Of a DNA stretch of 64,000 bases, positions 1-10,349 are shown in pieces. Both the position numbers and the translations under genes were made by a program. The stretch spans positions 1 through 64,000 of the forward strand of contig JABHWD010000018.1 in NCBI GenBank assembly GCA_018657955.1, given 5' to 3'. The notes under the pieces are model-generated. The model worked only from the letters and a program-made list of their open reading frames with translations, was not told where the DNA came from and made no database searches. Each line of letters opens with the position of its first letter. The first letter of the stretch is position 1. The DNA comes from Flavobacteriaceae bacterium (GTDB taxonomy: Bacteria > Bacteroidota > Bacteroidia > Flavobacteriales > Flavobacteriaceae).

Positions 1-44
1 AGAGTAAGTGAAAAAATCTTAATACCATTTGAAATTTTATACAT
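1..44 (-). CDS. actF: Probable N-terminus of Alternative Complex III subunit F (partial, runs off window)
   Basis: Reverse-strand ATG at 44 opens MYKISNGIKIFSLTL with no stop to the edge; 13 nt after the actE stop in the act operon. Assignment rests mostly on synteny. Confidence 0.45.
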   Translation of the reverse strand, partial: MYKISNGIKIFSLT

Positions 45-57
45 ATTTATAATCCAA

Positions 58-612
58 TTATTTTTTTAAATCTGATTTTAATTTCATCACATATGATGTT
101 ACAAGCCATCTTTCCTTTTCATTTAATTGATTCGCATGAGATCCCATGGTATTTCTTCCATAATATATAACGTGATATACACTTCCCTCAGTTATATCTC
201 TTCCTTGATCCGAATAGCTTGGAATTCCTAATATTTTTTCTCTTTTCATTAATATACCTTGTCCATCACCCTTATTGCCATGACAAACTCCACAATAAAT
301 GTCATACAATTCTTTAGCTTTAGTCATGTTTATTTCATCATCCCTTAATGGATTATGAAGATTATTTTTTGCTAATTCATATCCTGAATTTGAGTCTTCA
401 TATTGATATAATGAATATCCTCTAGGGATAGTCCCCTCTACAGGATTTAAAGCTGCCTGACTATTTTCAAAAAGAATATTCTCTGCATATGTCTCATATC
501 CAATTGACTCATACATGTTTGGCATATATTCATAATTTGGGTACTCATTATTTTTACATGAATTAAAAACTAATGCAATTATTATTATTAATATTTTGTA
601 TACTATCTTCAT
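58..612 (-). CDS. actE: Alternative Complex III subunit E, monoheme cytochrome c lipoprotein
   Basis: Lipobox-like N-terminus (VFNSC), CGVCHG heme motif, operon position. Confidence 0.9.
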   Translation of the reverse strand: MKIVYKILIIIIALVFNSCKNNEYPNYEYMPNMYESIGYETYAENILFENSQAALNPVEGTIPRGYSLYQYEDSNSGYELAKNNLHNPLRDDEINMTKAKELYDIYCGVCHGNKGDGQGILMKREKILGIPSYSDQGRDITEGSVYHVIYYGRNTMGSHANQLNEKERWLVTSYVMKLKSDLKK

Positions 613-617
613 AATAA

Positions 618-1151
618 TTAATGTTCTTTTGAATCAATTATATTAATTTCAACTGCTCCAGAATCCTTTAATATTTTTTTTAATTTTCCTGTAACCTCGC
701 TAACAGATATTTCAACTAAGAAATGATCATCCGTAGTCCTAGGATCAGGATTTTCTGCAGTCTTAAAAGGCCACATTTTACTTCTAAGATAGAATGTTAT
801 AACCATTAAATGAGCAGCAAAAAACACCGTTAATTCAAACATTATTGGAACAAAAGACGGCATATTTTCAATGTAACTAAAACTAGGTTTTCCTCCTATG
901 TCTTGTGGCCAATCTGCAATCATTATATAGTTCATCATTAAAATTGCAACTGCAAATCCAATACATCCATAAATAAATGATGCAATGGCTATTCTAGTTG
1001 GCTCCAAGCCTAATACTCTGTCTAAACCATGAACGTGAAATGGTGTATAAACCTCTTCTATATGATATTTGTTCTCCTTAATAGTCTTAACGGCAGACAA
1101 TAAAACATCATCATCATTATAAAAAGCACGAACTATTTTTGCAGGTTTCAT
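618..1151 (-). CDS. actD: Alternative Complex III subunit D (DUF3341-type membrane protein)
   Basis: Two TM segments, MKPAKIVRAFYNDDDVLLSAVKTIKE N-terminus typical of ActD; between actC and actE. Confidence 0.88.
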   Translation of the reverse strand: MKPAKIVRAFYNDDDVLLSAVKTIKENKYHIEEVYTPFHVHGLDRVLGLEPTRIAIASFIYGCIGFAVAILMMNYIMIADWPQDIGGKPSFSYIENMPSFVPIMFELTVFFAAHLMVITFYLRSKMWPFKTAENPDPRTTDDHFLVEISVSEVTGKLKKILKDSGAVEINIIDSKEH

Positions 1152-1158
1152 TTCTTAA

Positions 1159-2604
1159 TTATTTGTTTAATTTATTTATTACTGATGTTCTTTTATCAGC
1201 ACCTGTTCCAGTTAATGATTTTCCAGAGTTTCTTAATCTCTTATACTTCCCACCCGAAGTTTTTAATATTGTTTTAATTTCAGCCTGAGCAATTACAGGA
1301 AATGTTCTAGCATATAATAAAAATAATACAAAGAAAAACCCTATAGTTCCCATAAAAATACTAATATCAATAAAAGTTGGAGAGAACATAGTCCATGATG
1401 ATGGTAAATAGTCTCTATGAAGTGAAGTGACAATAATTACAAAACGCTCAAACCACATTCCAATATTTACGACAATTGATATAAAGAATGAGAACATAAT
1501 ACTTGTTCTAAGTCTCTTAAACCACATAAGCTGAGGAGAAAAAACATTACATGTCATCATTGTCCAATAAGCAAAAGCATATGGTCCAGTTGCTCTATTT
1601 AAAAATGCATATTGTTCGTATTCAACTCCTGAATACCAAGCAATAAAAAGCTCAGTCATATATGCTACTCCGACTATAGATCCTGTAATCATTATAACAA
1701 TATTCATTAGCTCTATATGTTGTACTGTAATATACTCTTGAAAATTGCAAACTTTTCTCATAACAATTAACAAGGTTTGTACCATTGCAAAACCAGAAAA
1801 AATTGCTCCAGCAACAAAATAAGGCGGGAATATTGTAGTATGCCATCCTGGAATTACTGAAGTAGCAAAATCATAAGACACGATTGTATGCACAGATAAC
1901 ACTAAGGGTGTTGCTAATCCCGCTAACACTAAAGATACTTCCTCAAATCTTTGCCAGTCCTTTGCTCTGCCTGTCCATCCAAAACTAAGTATACTATATA
2001 TTTTCTTTTGAAAAGGTTTAACTGCCCTATCTCTAATCATCGCGAAATCTGGCAATAAACCTGTCCACCAAAATACTAGTGATACTGATAAATAGGTAGA
2101 TATTGCAAATACATCCCATAATAAAGGAGAATTAAAGTTAACCCAAAGTGACCCAAAAGCATTTGGAATAGGAACCATCCAATATCCAAGCCAAGGTCTA
2201 CCCATATGTATTATTGGGAATAATCCTGCCTGAAGTACAGAAAAAATTGTCATTGCCTCCGCTGATCTATTTATTCCCATTCTCCACTTTTGACGGAACA
2301 ATAATAAAACTGCTGAAATCAAAGTTCCAGCATGTCCTATTCCTATCCACCAAACGAAATTTGTAATATCCCATGCCCATCCAACAGTCTTGTTTAATCC
2401 CCAAACTCCTATTCCTGTTGATATAGTATAAATAATACATCCTACTCCCCACAAAAACATAGCAAGAGCTATAGAAAAAACAATCCACCATTGCTTATTT
2501 GCTCTACCCTCAATAGGCCTAGCTATATCAACAGAAATATCATGATAAGATTTTTCTCCTATTACTAATGGCTTCCTAATTGGTGCTTCATAATGAGACC
2601 CCAT
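1159..2604 (-). CDS. actC: Alternative Complex III subunit C, NrfD/PsrC-like membrane protein
   Basis: Multi-TM NrfD-like protein (GWAWDITNFVWWIGIGHAGTLISAVLLLFRQKWR). Confidence 0.92.
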   Translation of the reverse strand: MGSHYEAPIRKPLVIGEKSYHDISVDIARPIEGRANKQWWIVFSIALAMFLWGVGCIIYTISTGIGVWGLNKTVGWAWDITNFVWWIGIGHAGTLISAVLLLFRQKWRMGINRSAEAMTIFSVLQAGLFPIIHMGRPWLGYWMVPIPNAFGSLWVNFNSPLLWDVFAISTYLSVSLVFWWTGLLPDFAMIRDRAVKPFQKKIYSILSFGWTGRAKDWQRFEEVSLVLAGLATPLVLSVHTIVSYDFATSVIPGWHTTIFPPYFVAGAIFSGFAMVQTLLIVMRKVCNFQEYITVQHIELMNIVIMITGSIVGVAYMTELFIAWYSGVEYEQYAFLNRATGPYAFAYWTMMTCNVFSPQLMWFKRLRTSIMFSFFISIVVNIGMWFERFVIIVTSLHRDYLPSSWTMFSPTFIDISIFMGTIGFFFVLFLLYARTFPVIAQAEIKTILKTSGGKYKRLRNSGKSLTGTGADKRTSVINKLNK

Positions 2605-2622
2605 ACTTTTCTTTATTAATAA

Positions 2623-5600
2623 TTATACTTTTTTATCGTTTCTTATTTTTACTTGATAAACTACATTTGGTTTTGTTCCTACTGCATCTAACAAATGATA
2701 GGCTCTTTTATCATTTTTTAATTTATATATTTCACTGTCTTTTTCATTTATGTCTCCAAACCTCATAGCTCCAGTAGAACACGCTGAAGCACAGGCACTA
2801 TTGAATTCACCTTGAGCTACCGGTCTTCCTTCTAATTTTGCTTTTAATATAACGGCTTGAGTCTTCTGAATACAGAATGAACATTTTTCCATCACACCTC
2901 TTGATCTTACTGTAACATCAGGGTTTAATACCATTCGCCCAAGATCATCATTCATATGATAATCAAATTCATCATTCTGGGTATATAAAAACCAGTTAAA
3001 TCTTCTAACCTTATATGGACAGTTATTTGCACAATACCTTGTTCCTACACATCTATTATAAGCCATCTGATTTTGACCTTGTCTTCCATGACTAGTTGCT
3101 GCAACTGGACATACAGTTTCACATGGAGCATGATTACAGTGCTGACACATTATTGGTTGAAATGCTACTTGTGGGTTTTCAGAAGGGTTTTCAAGTTCAC
3201 CAAATGACTTTAATGAACTTTGTATTCCACTAATATTATCTTTCTTTTCATCGTCCTGATGAAAAGTATCCTCAGAAGAATAATATCTATCAATTCTTAG
3301 CCAATGCATATCTCTACTTCTCCTAACTTCTCTTTTACCAACGACTGGTACATTATTTTCTGCATTACATGCAATCACGCATGCTCCACATCCAGTACAA
3401 GCATTAAGATCAATAGATAAGTTAAAATGATGGCCAATAGATCTATCAAACTCATCCCACAAATCAACCTTTGGAGAAGAAACAGGAGTCTCAATATGAT
3501 TTAAAGAAACTACAGCTTCAGCATTCCAATATTTTGGATCCTTGGTATTAAATACTTCTAGACTAGTTTCCTTAACTATCTCCCCTCTACCCATCAAAGT
3601 ATTATGCAATTGAATACAAGCAAACTCATGCTTACCATCAGTTAGTTTAATTGAAACTTCCTGAACAGTATTAAAATTCTTGTATAATCTATAGGCATTA
3701 ACCCCAGTTTTCATTTCATCCTTAACTCCCCTAGATCTTCCATAACCAAATGACAAACCTACAGTTCCTCTAGCCTGACCCGGCTGAATAATTACAGGAA
3801 CCTTAATTGAATTACCATTCAAACTTATAATAGCATATTTTCCGTTTAATCCGCCATTTGCATCATTCCTGGATTGTGTAAAGAAAGTGCTAGGTTCTAA
3901 ATATAAATTAAGTTTTTTTGCATCAAATTCTGAAATTGTCAAATAATTATCCCAAGTTGCTCTTGTTAAAGGATCCGGGAATTCTTGTAACCAAGGGTTA
4001 TTAGCCTGTTGTCCATCCCCCATACCAATCTTAGGATATAACGTCAATTCATATAAATTTTTATTTGATGATGTTTTATCAATTAAATCTTGAAGATCCA
4101 GGTAATATGTTTTCTCCGCTGCTGACCTTAAAAATTTGTTTTTTGTAATATTATTTTTCTTTTTAGAATATACCCCATCATGAAGAACCTTATTCCAAAA
4201 ACTATTTTCTAAAATATTTTTTTCCCAATTATCTTTAATATATTGATAATAAGACTTTTTACTATTTGACCAGATTAATAACTGATCTTGAAATTGTCTA
4301 GTGTCAAACAATTTATTTATAACAGGCTGAACTAATGAATATTCTCCTTTCTTAATTTCAGCATCACCCCATGATTCTAGGTAATGCGATGATGCAGCAG
4401 CATAATCTACGTGTGATGCTGTTTCATCATTCTTCATTGTAAATAAAATAGAAACATCTACCTTCTCTAACCCTTCAATAAATTCCTGAGAATTAGGTAG
4501 CGAATATACTGGGTTTACTCCAGCCATAATCAATGCACCAACTTCTCCATTCTTCATTTGCTGAACTAATTTTTTAACTTTATTAGCATCACCTAAGCGA
4601 GATTTTATTGTTTCATTTGGATTAAATGCTTTGCTTTTTATTTTTTCATTTATCTGAAGGACTAAGGACTGATAATCAACATCATTAATTCCCGAAATTA
4701 ATACAGCCTTACTTTTACTGTTTAGTATTTCACTAACAGTAGAATCTACTGTTTTTTGTAACTTATCTGAGAGATTAATATTATTATTAATTGAAAATAA
4801 CTTAGAATATATAGAGAGCAAGATTAATTTTTGTTCTGAAGGTTTTACAGAAATTCTAGTGTCTGAGTTTGCACCACTTAATGTCATATTTGATTCAAAC
4901 TGAATATGTCTAGACATTTTTCCTTTTTTAGGAATTCTCTTTGTTGTATATCCAGATTCAAATCCTCCTCCTTGCCAATCACCAATAAAATCTGCTCCAA
5001 TAGAGACAATTAAATTCGCCATTGAAAAATCATAATTAGCTAGTCCTCTTTGACCATACCTTTGTTCAAATGCATCTAAAGCTGCAGATTCAGAAATAGT
5101 ATCATATATAATATGGTTAACATTGCTGTATTTCTTCTTAAATTCATCAATTAATTTGCTTGTCGATGGACTTGCAAATGTTTGAGTTAATAATACAATT
5201 GGTTTTGATGAATCATTAATCTCTTTTAATTTTCTTTTGGTTTCAAAATCAAATTCAACCCATGAAGTTGGAAGACCATTTTTCATTGGTTGAGCTAGTC
5301 TTCCACTGTCATATAAATCTAAAATTGATGCATGAACTCTTGCATTTGCAGCAGATGAGGATGGCGCTAGCTTATTGTGTTCAATTTTTATAGGCCTACC
5401 TTCTCTATTCTTAACTAATATGTTTGCAAAGTCATATCCATTTGATATTGTAGTTGCATAGAAATTAGCTAGTCCTGGGACTATTTCATTTGGCTGTATA
5501 ACATATGGAATTGATTTAACAACAGGCCCCTCACAAGCAGCAAGTGTTGCGGCAGCAGTACTAAATCCTAAGTACTTTAAAAAATCTCTTCTTGATGTTG

Positions 5601-5748
5601 AACTATTTGACAAATTTTCTTTGTCTCCTAAAAATTCATCAACTGGTATTTCTTCAACAAATTCTCTCTGTTTAATATCATCAATGCCAGTGACTTTTTC
5701 AGAACTTAAGTCTGATAAATTTTTCCAATATTTTTTCTTATTAGACAT
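2623..5748 (-). CDS. actB: Alternative Complex III subunit B, Tat-exported molybdopterin-like/4Fe-4S protein
   Basis: Tat motif SRRDFLKYLGFSTAAATLAAC; several ferredoxin-type Cys clusters (CTGCGACVIAC, CQHCNHAPCETVCP, CVGTRYCANNCP). Confidence 0.93.
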   Translation of the reverse strand: MSNKKKYWKNLSDLSSEKVTGIDDIKQREFVEEIPVDEFLGDKENLSNSSTSRRDFLKYLGFSTAAATLAACEGPVVKSIPYVIQPNEIVPGLANFYATTISNGYDFANILVKNREGRPIKIEHNKLAPSSSAANARVHASILDLYDSGRLAQPMKNGLPTSWVEFDFETKRKLKEINDSSKPIVLLTQTFASPSTSKLIDEFKKKYSNVNHIIYDTISESAALDAFEQRYGQRGLANYDFSMANLIVSIGADFIGDWQGGGFESGYTTKRIPKKGKMSRHIQFESNMTLSGANSDTRISVKPSEQKLILLSIYSKLFSINNNINLSDKLQKTVDSTVSEILNSKSKAVLISGINDVDYQSLVLQINEKIKSKAFNPNETIKSRLGDANKVKKLVQQMKNGEVGALIMAGVNPVYSLPNSQEFIEGLEKVDVSILFTMKNDETASHVDYAAASSHYLESWGDAEIKKGEYSLVQPVINKLFDTRQFQDQLLIWSNSKKSYYQYIKDNWEKNILENSFWNKVLHDGVYSKKKNNITKNKFLRSAAEKTYYLDLQDLIDKTSSNKNLYELTLYPKIGMGDGQQANNPWLQEFPDPLTRATWDNYLTISEFDAKKLNLYLEPSTFFTQSRNDANGGLNGKYAIISLNGNSIKVPVIIQPGQARGTVGLSFGYGRSRGVKDEMKTGVNAYRLYKNFNTVQEVSIKLTDGKHEFACIQLHNTLMGRGEIVKETSLEVFNTKDPKYWNAEAVVSLNHIETPVSSPKVDLWDEFDRSIGHHFNLSIDLNACTGCGACVIACNAENNVPVVGKREVRRSRDMHWLRIDRYYSSEDTFHQDDEKKDNISGIQSSLKSFGELENPSENPQVAFQPIMCQHCNHAPCETVCPVAATSHGRQGQNQMAYNRCVGTRYCANNCPYKVRRFNWFLYTQNDEFDYHMNDDLGRMVLNPDVTVRSRGVMEKCSFCIQKTQAVILKAKLEGRPVAQGEFNSACASACSTGAMRFGDINEKDSEIYKLKNDKRAYHLLDAVGTKPNVVYQVKIRNDKKV

Positions 5749-5763
5749 ATTATAATCTATACA

Positions 5764-7107
5764 TTAATAATGACATTTTCCACATTCCAGTCCCCCCATT
5801 TGGGCAACAGTCAATTGCTCAACTCCATATTTTTTTGATAATTCTTTATGAATTTTAGCATAATACTCATTGTCTTTTACCTTTACATTAGTCTCTCTAT
5901 GACAATTTATACACCACCCCATTGTTAATGGAGAAGACTGATACATAATTTCCATTTCTTCAACTGGCCCATGACATGTTTGACATTCAATACCTGCCAC
6001 TGAAACATGTTGCGAATGATTAAAATATGCAAAATCAGGAAGATTATGTATCCTTACCCATTTTACTGGATATGTTGCTCCCGTATATTCCTGTGCTTCA
6101 TCATCCCAGCCTACAGCTTTATAAAGTTTTTGTATTTCACCATCATAAAATGTTTTTGAATATTCTTCAGTAGTTTCTCCATTATATTCATATATAGTCT
6201 TATGACAATTCATACAAACATTTAGAGATGGTATCCCAGAATGCTTACTCACTCTTGCAGAAGAGTGGCAATAATTACAATCAATTTGATTGTCACCAGC
6301 ATGTATTTTATGCGAGTAATGTATTGGCTGAACAGGCATATAGCCCTGGTTCGTTCCTATTTGAATTGTCCAGCCATAAAACCCATATGCACTAACAAGT
6401 AAAAACAATATTGCAGAGCAAAGCATTAGAAATTGATTGTCAACAAAGGCTTTCCATATAGGTTTTGATTTTTCTTTTTCAATTAGCTTAACATCGTTTA
6501 GCCTAGCAAAATTTCTTAAAGTATTGCTAACTAATAAAAGCCCAATAGCTAATAAGAAGAATAATGCGGAAAATATTCCTAAAATTATCTCATTAGATAA
6601 TCCTAAATCATTTGATGAAGCTCCTGCAGTTGAGACAACTGTAGCAACGATTGGAATTGGCTTTTCTTGAGCGGTATAAGCTAGAATATTTTCAATATCA
6701 ATATCTGATAATTGAGGGTAAGCAGTCATTGCTGATCGATTGTATTCAGTATAAATTTTGTTTGCATAAGAATCGCCAGATTTTATAACTGCTGAACTAT
6801 TTCTAATCCATGCATATATCCATTGCTTATCTAATCCTTCGTCATTTAATAATCTATTCTCTGCATGTCGAAGTGCAGGTCCAGTCATTTTTTTATCAAG
6901 CTTGTGACATGCTGCACAATTAGCATTAAATAAAGATTTACCAGCTGTTATATCAACATCTTGAGCAAAGGAATTGGTAAATGGAAGAATTAAAAAAAGA
7001 GTGAAAAATAAATGGATTAAAAAAAATTTAAAAGAAGTTAAATTATTTCTAAAATTAAAAGATCTTAAATATTGTCTTTTATATCTTAAATCCATTCCAA
7101 TAATCAT
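5764..7107 (-). CDS. actA: Alternative Complex III subunit A, multiheme cytochrome c with N-terminal monoheme domain
   Basis: Six CxxCH motifs: CAACH in the N-terminal domain; CNYCH, CMNCH, CQTCH, CINCH, CGKCH after the TM region. Confidence 0.9.
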   Translation of the reverse strand: MIIGMDLRYKRQYLRSFNFRNNLTSFKFFLIHLFFTLFLILPFTNSFAQDVDITAGKSLFNANCAACHKLDKKMTGPALRHAENRLLNDEGLDKQWIYAWIRNSSAVIKSGDSYANKIYTEYNRSAMTAYPQLSDIDIENILAYTAQEKPIPIVATVVSTAGASSNDLGLSNEIILGIFSALFFLLAIGLLLVSNTLRNFARLNDVKLIEKEKSKPIWKAFVDNQFLMLCSAILFLLVSAYGFYGWTIQIGTNQGYMPVQPIHYSHKIHAGDNQIDCNYCHSSARVSKHSGIPSLNVCMNCHKTIYEYNGETTEEYSKTFYDGEIQKLYKAVGWDDEAQEYTGATYPVKWVRIHNLPDFAYFNHSQHVSVAGIECQTCHGPVEEMEIMYQSSPLTMGWCINCHRETNVKVKDNEYYAKIHKELSKKYGVEQLTVAQMGGLECGKCHY

Positions 7108-7261
7108 TTAAAAAAATAAAGCACAAAAGTAACATCAAAAATGGTTATTTTAATCATAAATTGTTTATAATTTATACAAAATAGTAATTTATAACCATTC
7201 TAAATAGAAATCCAATAGAATAAATTATAATCTATTAAATTTGCTTATTAAATCATAGAAA

Positions 7262-7669
7262 ATGAAAAATCTAATTTTTACATTTCAAATATTAGGAATT
7301 GTTTTATTTAGCTGCTTTAATGCCTATGCTCAAAATGGGAGTGTAGAAATAATACAAAGTATTGATATTGAAAAAGTTATAGAAATAAAAAAGGAAATAA
7401 ATAAAAATATTTTAATGCTTAGAATACAAATTTATAATGGTAATCGTGAGGATGCTCAGACCATTAAAGAGAAATTTGAAAGACATAAAATTGATTCAAT
7501 AGTTGATGTAGTCTATGAAACACCTAACTATAAAATATGGGTTGGGCACTACATAAATCAACTAGAGGCGGACAGAAAATTATTAGAAATTAGAAAATAT
7601 TTTTCAGATGCATTTATATTTAGACCAGTAATGAAGACTATTATAGAGCAAGAAATAAAGGAAAATTAG
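7262..7669 (+). CDS. SPOR-domain-like secreted protein
   Basis: Signal peptide followed by LRIQIYNGNREDAQTIKEKFERHKIDSIVDVVYETPNYKIWVGHYINQLEADRKL, a SPOR-type pattern. Confidence 0.75.
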   Translation: MKNLIFTFQILGIVLFSCFNAYAQNGSVEIIQSIDIEKVIEIKKEINKNILMLRIQIYNGNREDAQTIKEKFERHKIDSIVDVVYETPNYKIWVGHYINQLEADRKLLEIRKYFSDAFIFRPVMKTIIEQEIKEN

Positions 7670-7675
7670 TTTAAT

Positions 7676-10327
7676 TTATAATTTCTTTTTAACCTCGACA
7701 TTAATAAATCCTTCAATTTCATCACCTACTTTTATGTCTTTGAAATCATTAATCTGCAACCCGCAATCATAGCCTTTCTTTACCTCTTTTACATCATCCT
7801 TAAATCGTTTTAATGATGATAAAGAACCAGAAAAAACCACAACACCTTCTCTAATTAATCTTATATCAGAATTTCTTAGAATTGAACCTTTTGTAACCAT
7901 ACATCCAGCAATGGTTCCTAGTTTAGATATTTTAAAAATATCTCTAACTTCACACAAGCCTGTCACTTCCTCTTTAATATCAGGGGAAAGCATTCCTTCC
8001 ATTGCATCTTTCAATTCATTAATAGCATCATATATAATTGAATAAGTTCTTATATCAATTTCTTCTTTATCAGCTACTTGCCTTGCATTACCCATAGGTC
8101 TAACATTAAATCCTATTACTAATGCGTCTGATGCTGAGGCAAGTAATACATCACTTTCGGTAATTGCTCCAACTCCTTTATGAATAATATTAACTTGTAT
8201 TTCCTCAGTAGATAATTTTTGAAAAGAATCTGTTAAAGCCTCTACAGAACCATCGACATCACCCTTAAGAATTAAATTTAGTTCTTTAAATTCTCCTAAA
8301 GCAATTCTTCTTCCAATTTCATCTAAAGTAATGTGTCTTTGTGTTCTAACACTTTGTTCTCTTTGTAGTTGATTTCTTTTTGTAGCAATTTGCTTAGCCT
8401 CTCTTTCATCATTATAAACTGAAAAATTATCTCCTGCTTGAGCAGCACCATCTAAACCAAGTATTGAAACTGGTGTTGACGGTCCAGCATTTTTAAGAGT
8501 CTTTCCTCTTTCATCAAACATAGCTTTTACTTTCCCAGTATTTTTTCCAGCTAAAACAAAATCTCCAATTTTTAATGTTCCTGTTTGAACTAAAATTGTT
8601 GAGACATAGCCTCTTCCCTTATCTAAAAAAGCTTCAACAACAGTTCCGGATGCATTCCTGTCTGGATTAGCTTTGAGCTCTAAAAGCTCTGCTTCAAGAA
8701 GTACTTTTTCTAGCAACTCATTAATACCATCTCCCGTTTTAGCAGAGATATCATGAGACTGAATTTTTCCTCCCCAATCTTCTACCAAAAGATTCATCTT
8801 TGATAAACCCTCTTTTATCTTATCTGGACTAGCATCAGGTTTGTCAATTTTATTTATTGCAAAAACAATAGGAACAGAAGCTGCCTGGGAATGTGATATT
8901 GCTTCCTTAGTTTGAGGCATTATATCGTCATCTGCAGCAACTACTATTATAGATAAATCTGTTAATTGTGCTCCCCTAGCCCTCATTGCAGTAAATGCTT
9001 CATGTCCTGGAGTATCTAAAAAAGTAATTTTTTGAGTATCATTAAGCTTTACGCTATAAGCCCCAATATGTTGAGTAATCCCTCCAGACTCTCCAGCTAT
9101 TACATTTTCTTTTCTTATATAATCCAATAATGAGGTCTTTCCATGGTCAACATGTCCCATCACAGTAATAATAGGAGCCCTTGGTTTTAAATCCTTTGGA
9201 TCATCCAATACTTCCTCAGATACTTCCTCTTTCTCAGCAGTTACAAATTCTACCTTATAGCCAAATTCTTCAACTACTATTGTGAGTGTTTCTGCATCTA
9301 ACCTTTGATTTAGAGTAACCATAATTCCTAATGTCATACATGCTGATATAATATCAGTTGATGGCACATTCATCATGGTAGCAATTTCGCTGGCAGTTAC
9401 AAATTCTGTTACCTTAATTACTTTGCTTTCTTCCTCTAAAACAGCAAGTTCTTCCTCTGATTTTTGTTTGTGCTGTTCTCTCTTTTCTCTCCTATATTTT
9501 GCAGCTTTTCCTTTTACAGCTTTTCCTTGAAGTTTCTCTAATGTTTCCTTTATTTGTTTTTGAACTTCCTCTTCATTTGGCTCTTCTTTAGCTCCCTTTT
9601 TAGCTATAGTTCTGCTTTTAAATTTTCCTGACCCTTTATTCTGATCAACATTAGTAGATTTAGTAATAATTCTTCTTCTTCTTTTCTTAGATTTTGGCTT
9701 CTCCTTTGTAGTTTTTTGAGATGAATCCTTTGTAGTTTTTTGAGATGAATCCTTTGTGGTTTTTTGAGATGAATCCTCTTTGAATTTAGATAAATCAATT
9801 GTTTCTCCTGTAGATTTTAATCCTGATAACTTTTTATAATTGTCTGCTAGATTCTGATCAGAACCTGATTTTATTTCTTGTTTCTGTTCCTTCTTTTTAG
9901 ATTCTTTTTTTACTTCTACTTTTTCTTCTACTTTTTCTTTTGATTTAGATTTATCATCATCAATAGGTTTTTCCTTTTTTGGCTTCGGCTCTAAATCTAT
10001 CTTTCCAAGTTTTTTGAATTTTGTTACTTTAGATGCTGCAGTAATTACTTCGTCTTTCTTTTGTTTATTTATTTTTTCTAACTCTTCTTCTTTTTTTAAT
10101 CTCAATTCTTCCTTCTCCTTAATTTGTGCCTTTGCAGCTTCCTTAGAAGCAACCTTATGACTAGCATCAGTTTGAAATTCACTACACAATAATTCATAGA
10201 CTTCTTCACTAATCTTGCTTGTAGGTCTTTTTTCTATTTCATGACCCTTTGATTCTAAGAAATCTATCGCACGATCAATCGAGATGTTTAATTCTCTTAA
10301 TGCTTTATTTAATCTAATAGCAGGCAT
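7676..10327 (-). CDS. infB: Translation initiation factor IF-2
   Basis: GTPase motifs [32 protein letters not shown]; Lys-rich N-terminal linker. Confidence 0.98.
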   Translation of the reverse strand: MPAIRLNKALRELNISIDRAIDFLESKGHEIEKRPTSKISEEVYELLCSEFQTDASHKVASKEAAKAQIKEKEELRLKKEEELEKINKQKKDEVITAASKVTKFKKLGKIDLEPKPKKEKPIDDDKSKSKEKVEEKVEVKKESKKKEQKQEIKSGSDQNLADNYKKLSGLKSTGETIDLSKFKEDSSQKTTKDSSQKTTKDSSQKTTKEKPKSKKRRRRIITKSTNVDQNKGSGKFKSRTIAKKGAKEEPNEEEVQKQIKETLEKLQGKAVKGKAAKYRREKREQHKQKSEEELAVLEEESKVIKVTEFVTASEIATMMNVPSTDIISACMTLGIMVTLNQRLDAETLTIVVEEFGYKVEFVTAEKEEVSEEVLDDPKDLKPRAPIITVMGHVDHGKTSLLDYIRKENVIAGESGGITQHIGAYSVKLNDTQKITFLDTPGHEAFTAMRARGAQLTDLSIIVVAADDDIMPQTKEAISHSQAASVPIVFAINKIDKPDASPDKIKEGLSKMNLLVEDWGGKIQSHDISAKTGDGINELLEKVLLEAELLELKANPDRNASGTVVEAFLDKGRGYVSTILVQTGTLKIGDFVLAGKNTGKVKAMFDERGKTLKNAGPSTPVSILGLDGAAQAGDNFSVYNDEREAKQIATKRNQLQREQSVRTQRHITLDEIGRRIALGEFKELNLILKGDVDGSVEALTDSFQKLSTEEIQVNIIHKGVGAITESDVLLASASDALVIGFNVRPMGNARQVADKEEIDIRTYSIIYDAINELKDAMEGMLSPDIKEEVTGLCEVRDIFKISKLGTIAGCMVTKGSILRNSDIRLIREGVVVFSGSLSSLKRFKDDVKEVKKGYDCGLQINDFKDIKVGDEIEGFINVEVKKKL
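9704..9775 (-). repeat. 24-bp coding tandem repeat, 3 units (DSSQKTTK x3) in infB linker
   Basis: ctttgtagttttttgagatgaatc twice identical, third copy with one substitution (gta to gtg). Confidence 0.95.
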
Positions 10328-10349
10328 AAATATCCTTTATGTAAAATTA

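Noticed and set aside
1652-2768. ORFs 1652-1846, 2267-2491 and 2580-2768
   Set aside because: Lie inside or across actC/actB in other frames, with Cys/Tyr-rich or low-complexity translations typical of spurious frames.
9604-9798. Minus-strand 64-aa ORF with [10 protein letters not shown] repeats
   Set aside because: Alternate frame through the infB 24-bp repeats; infB is the clear coding frame.
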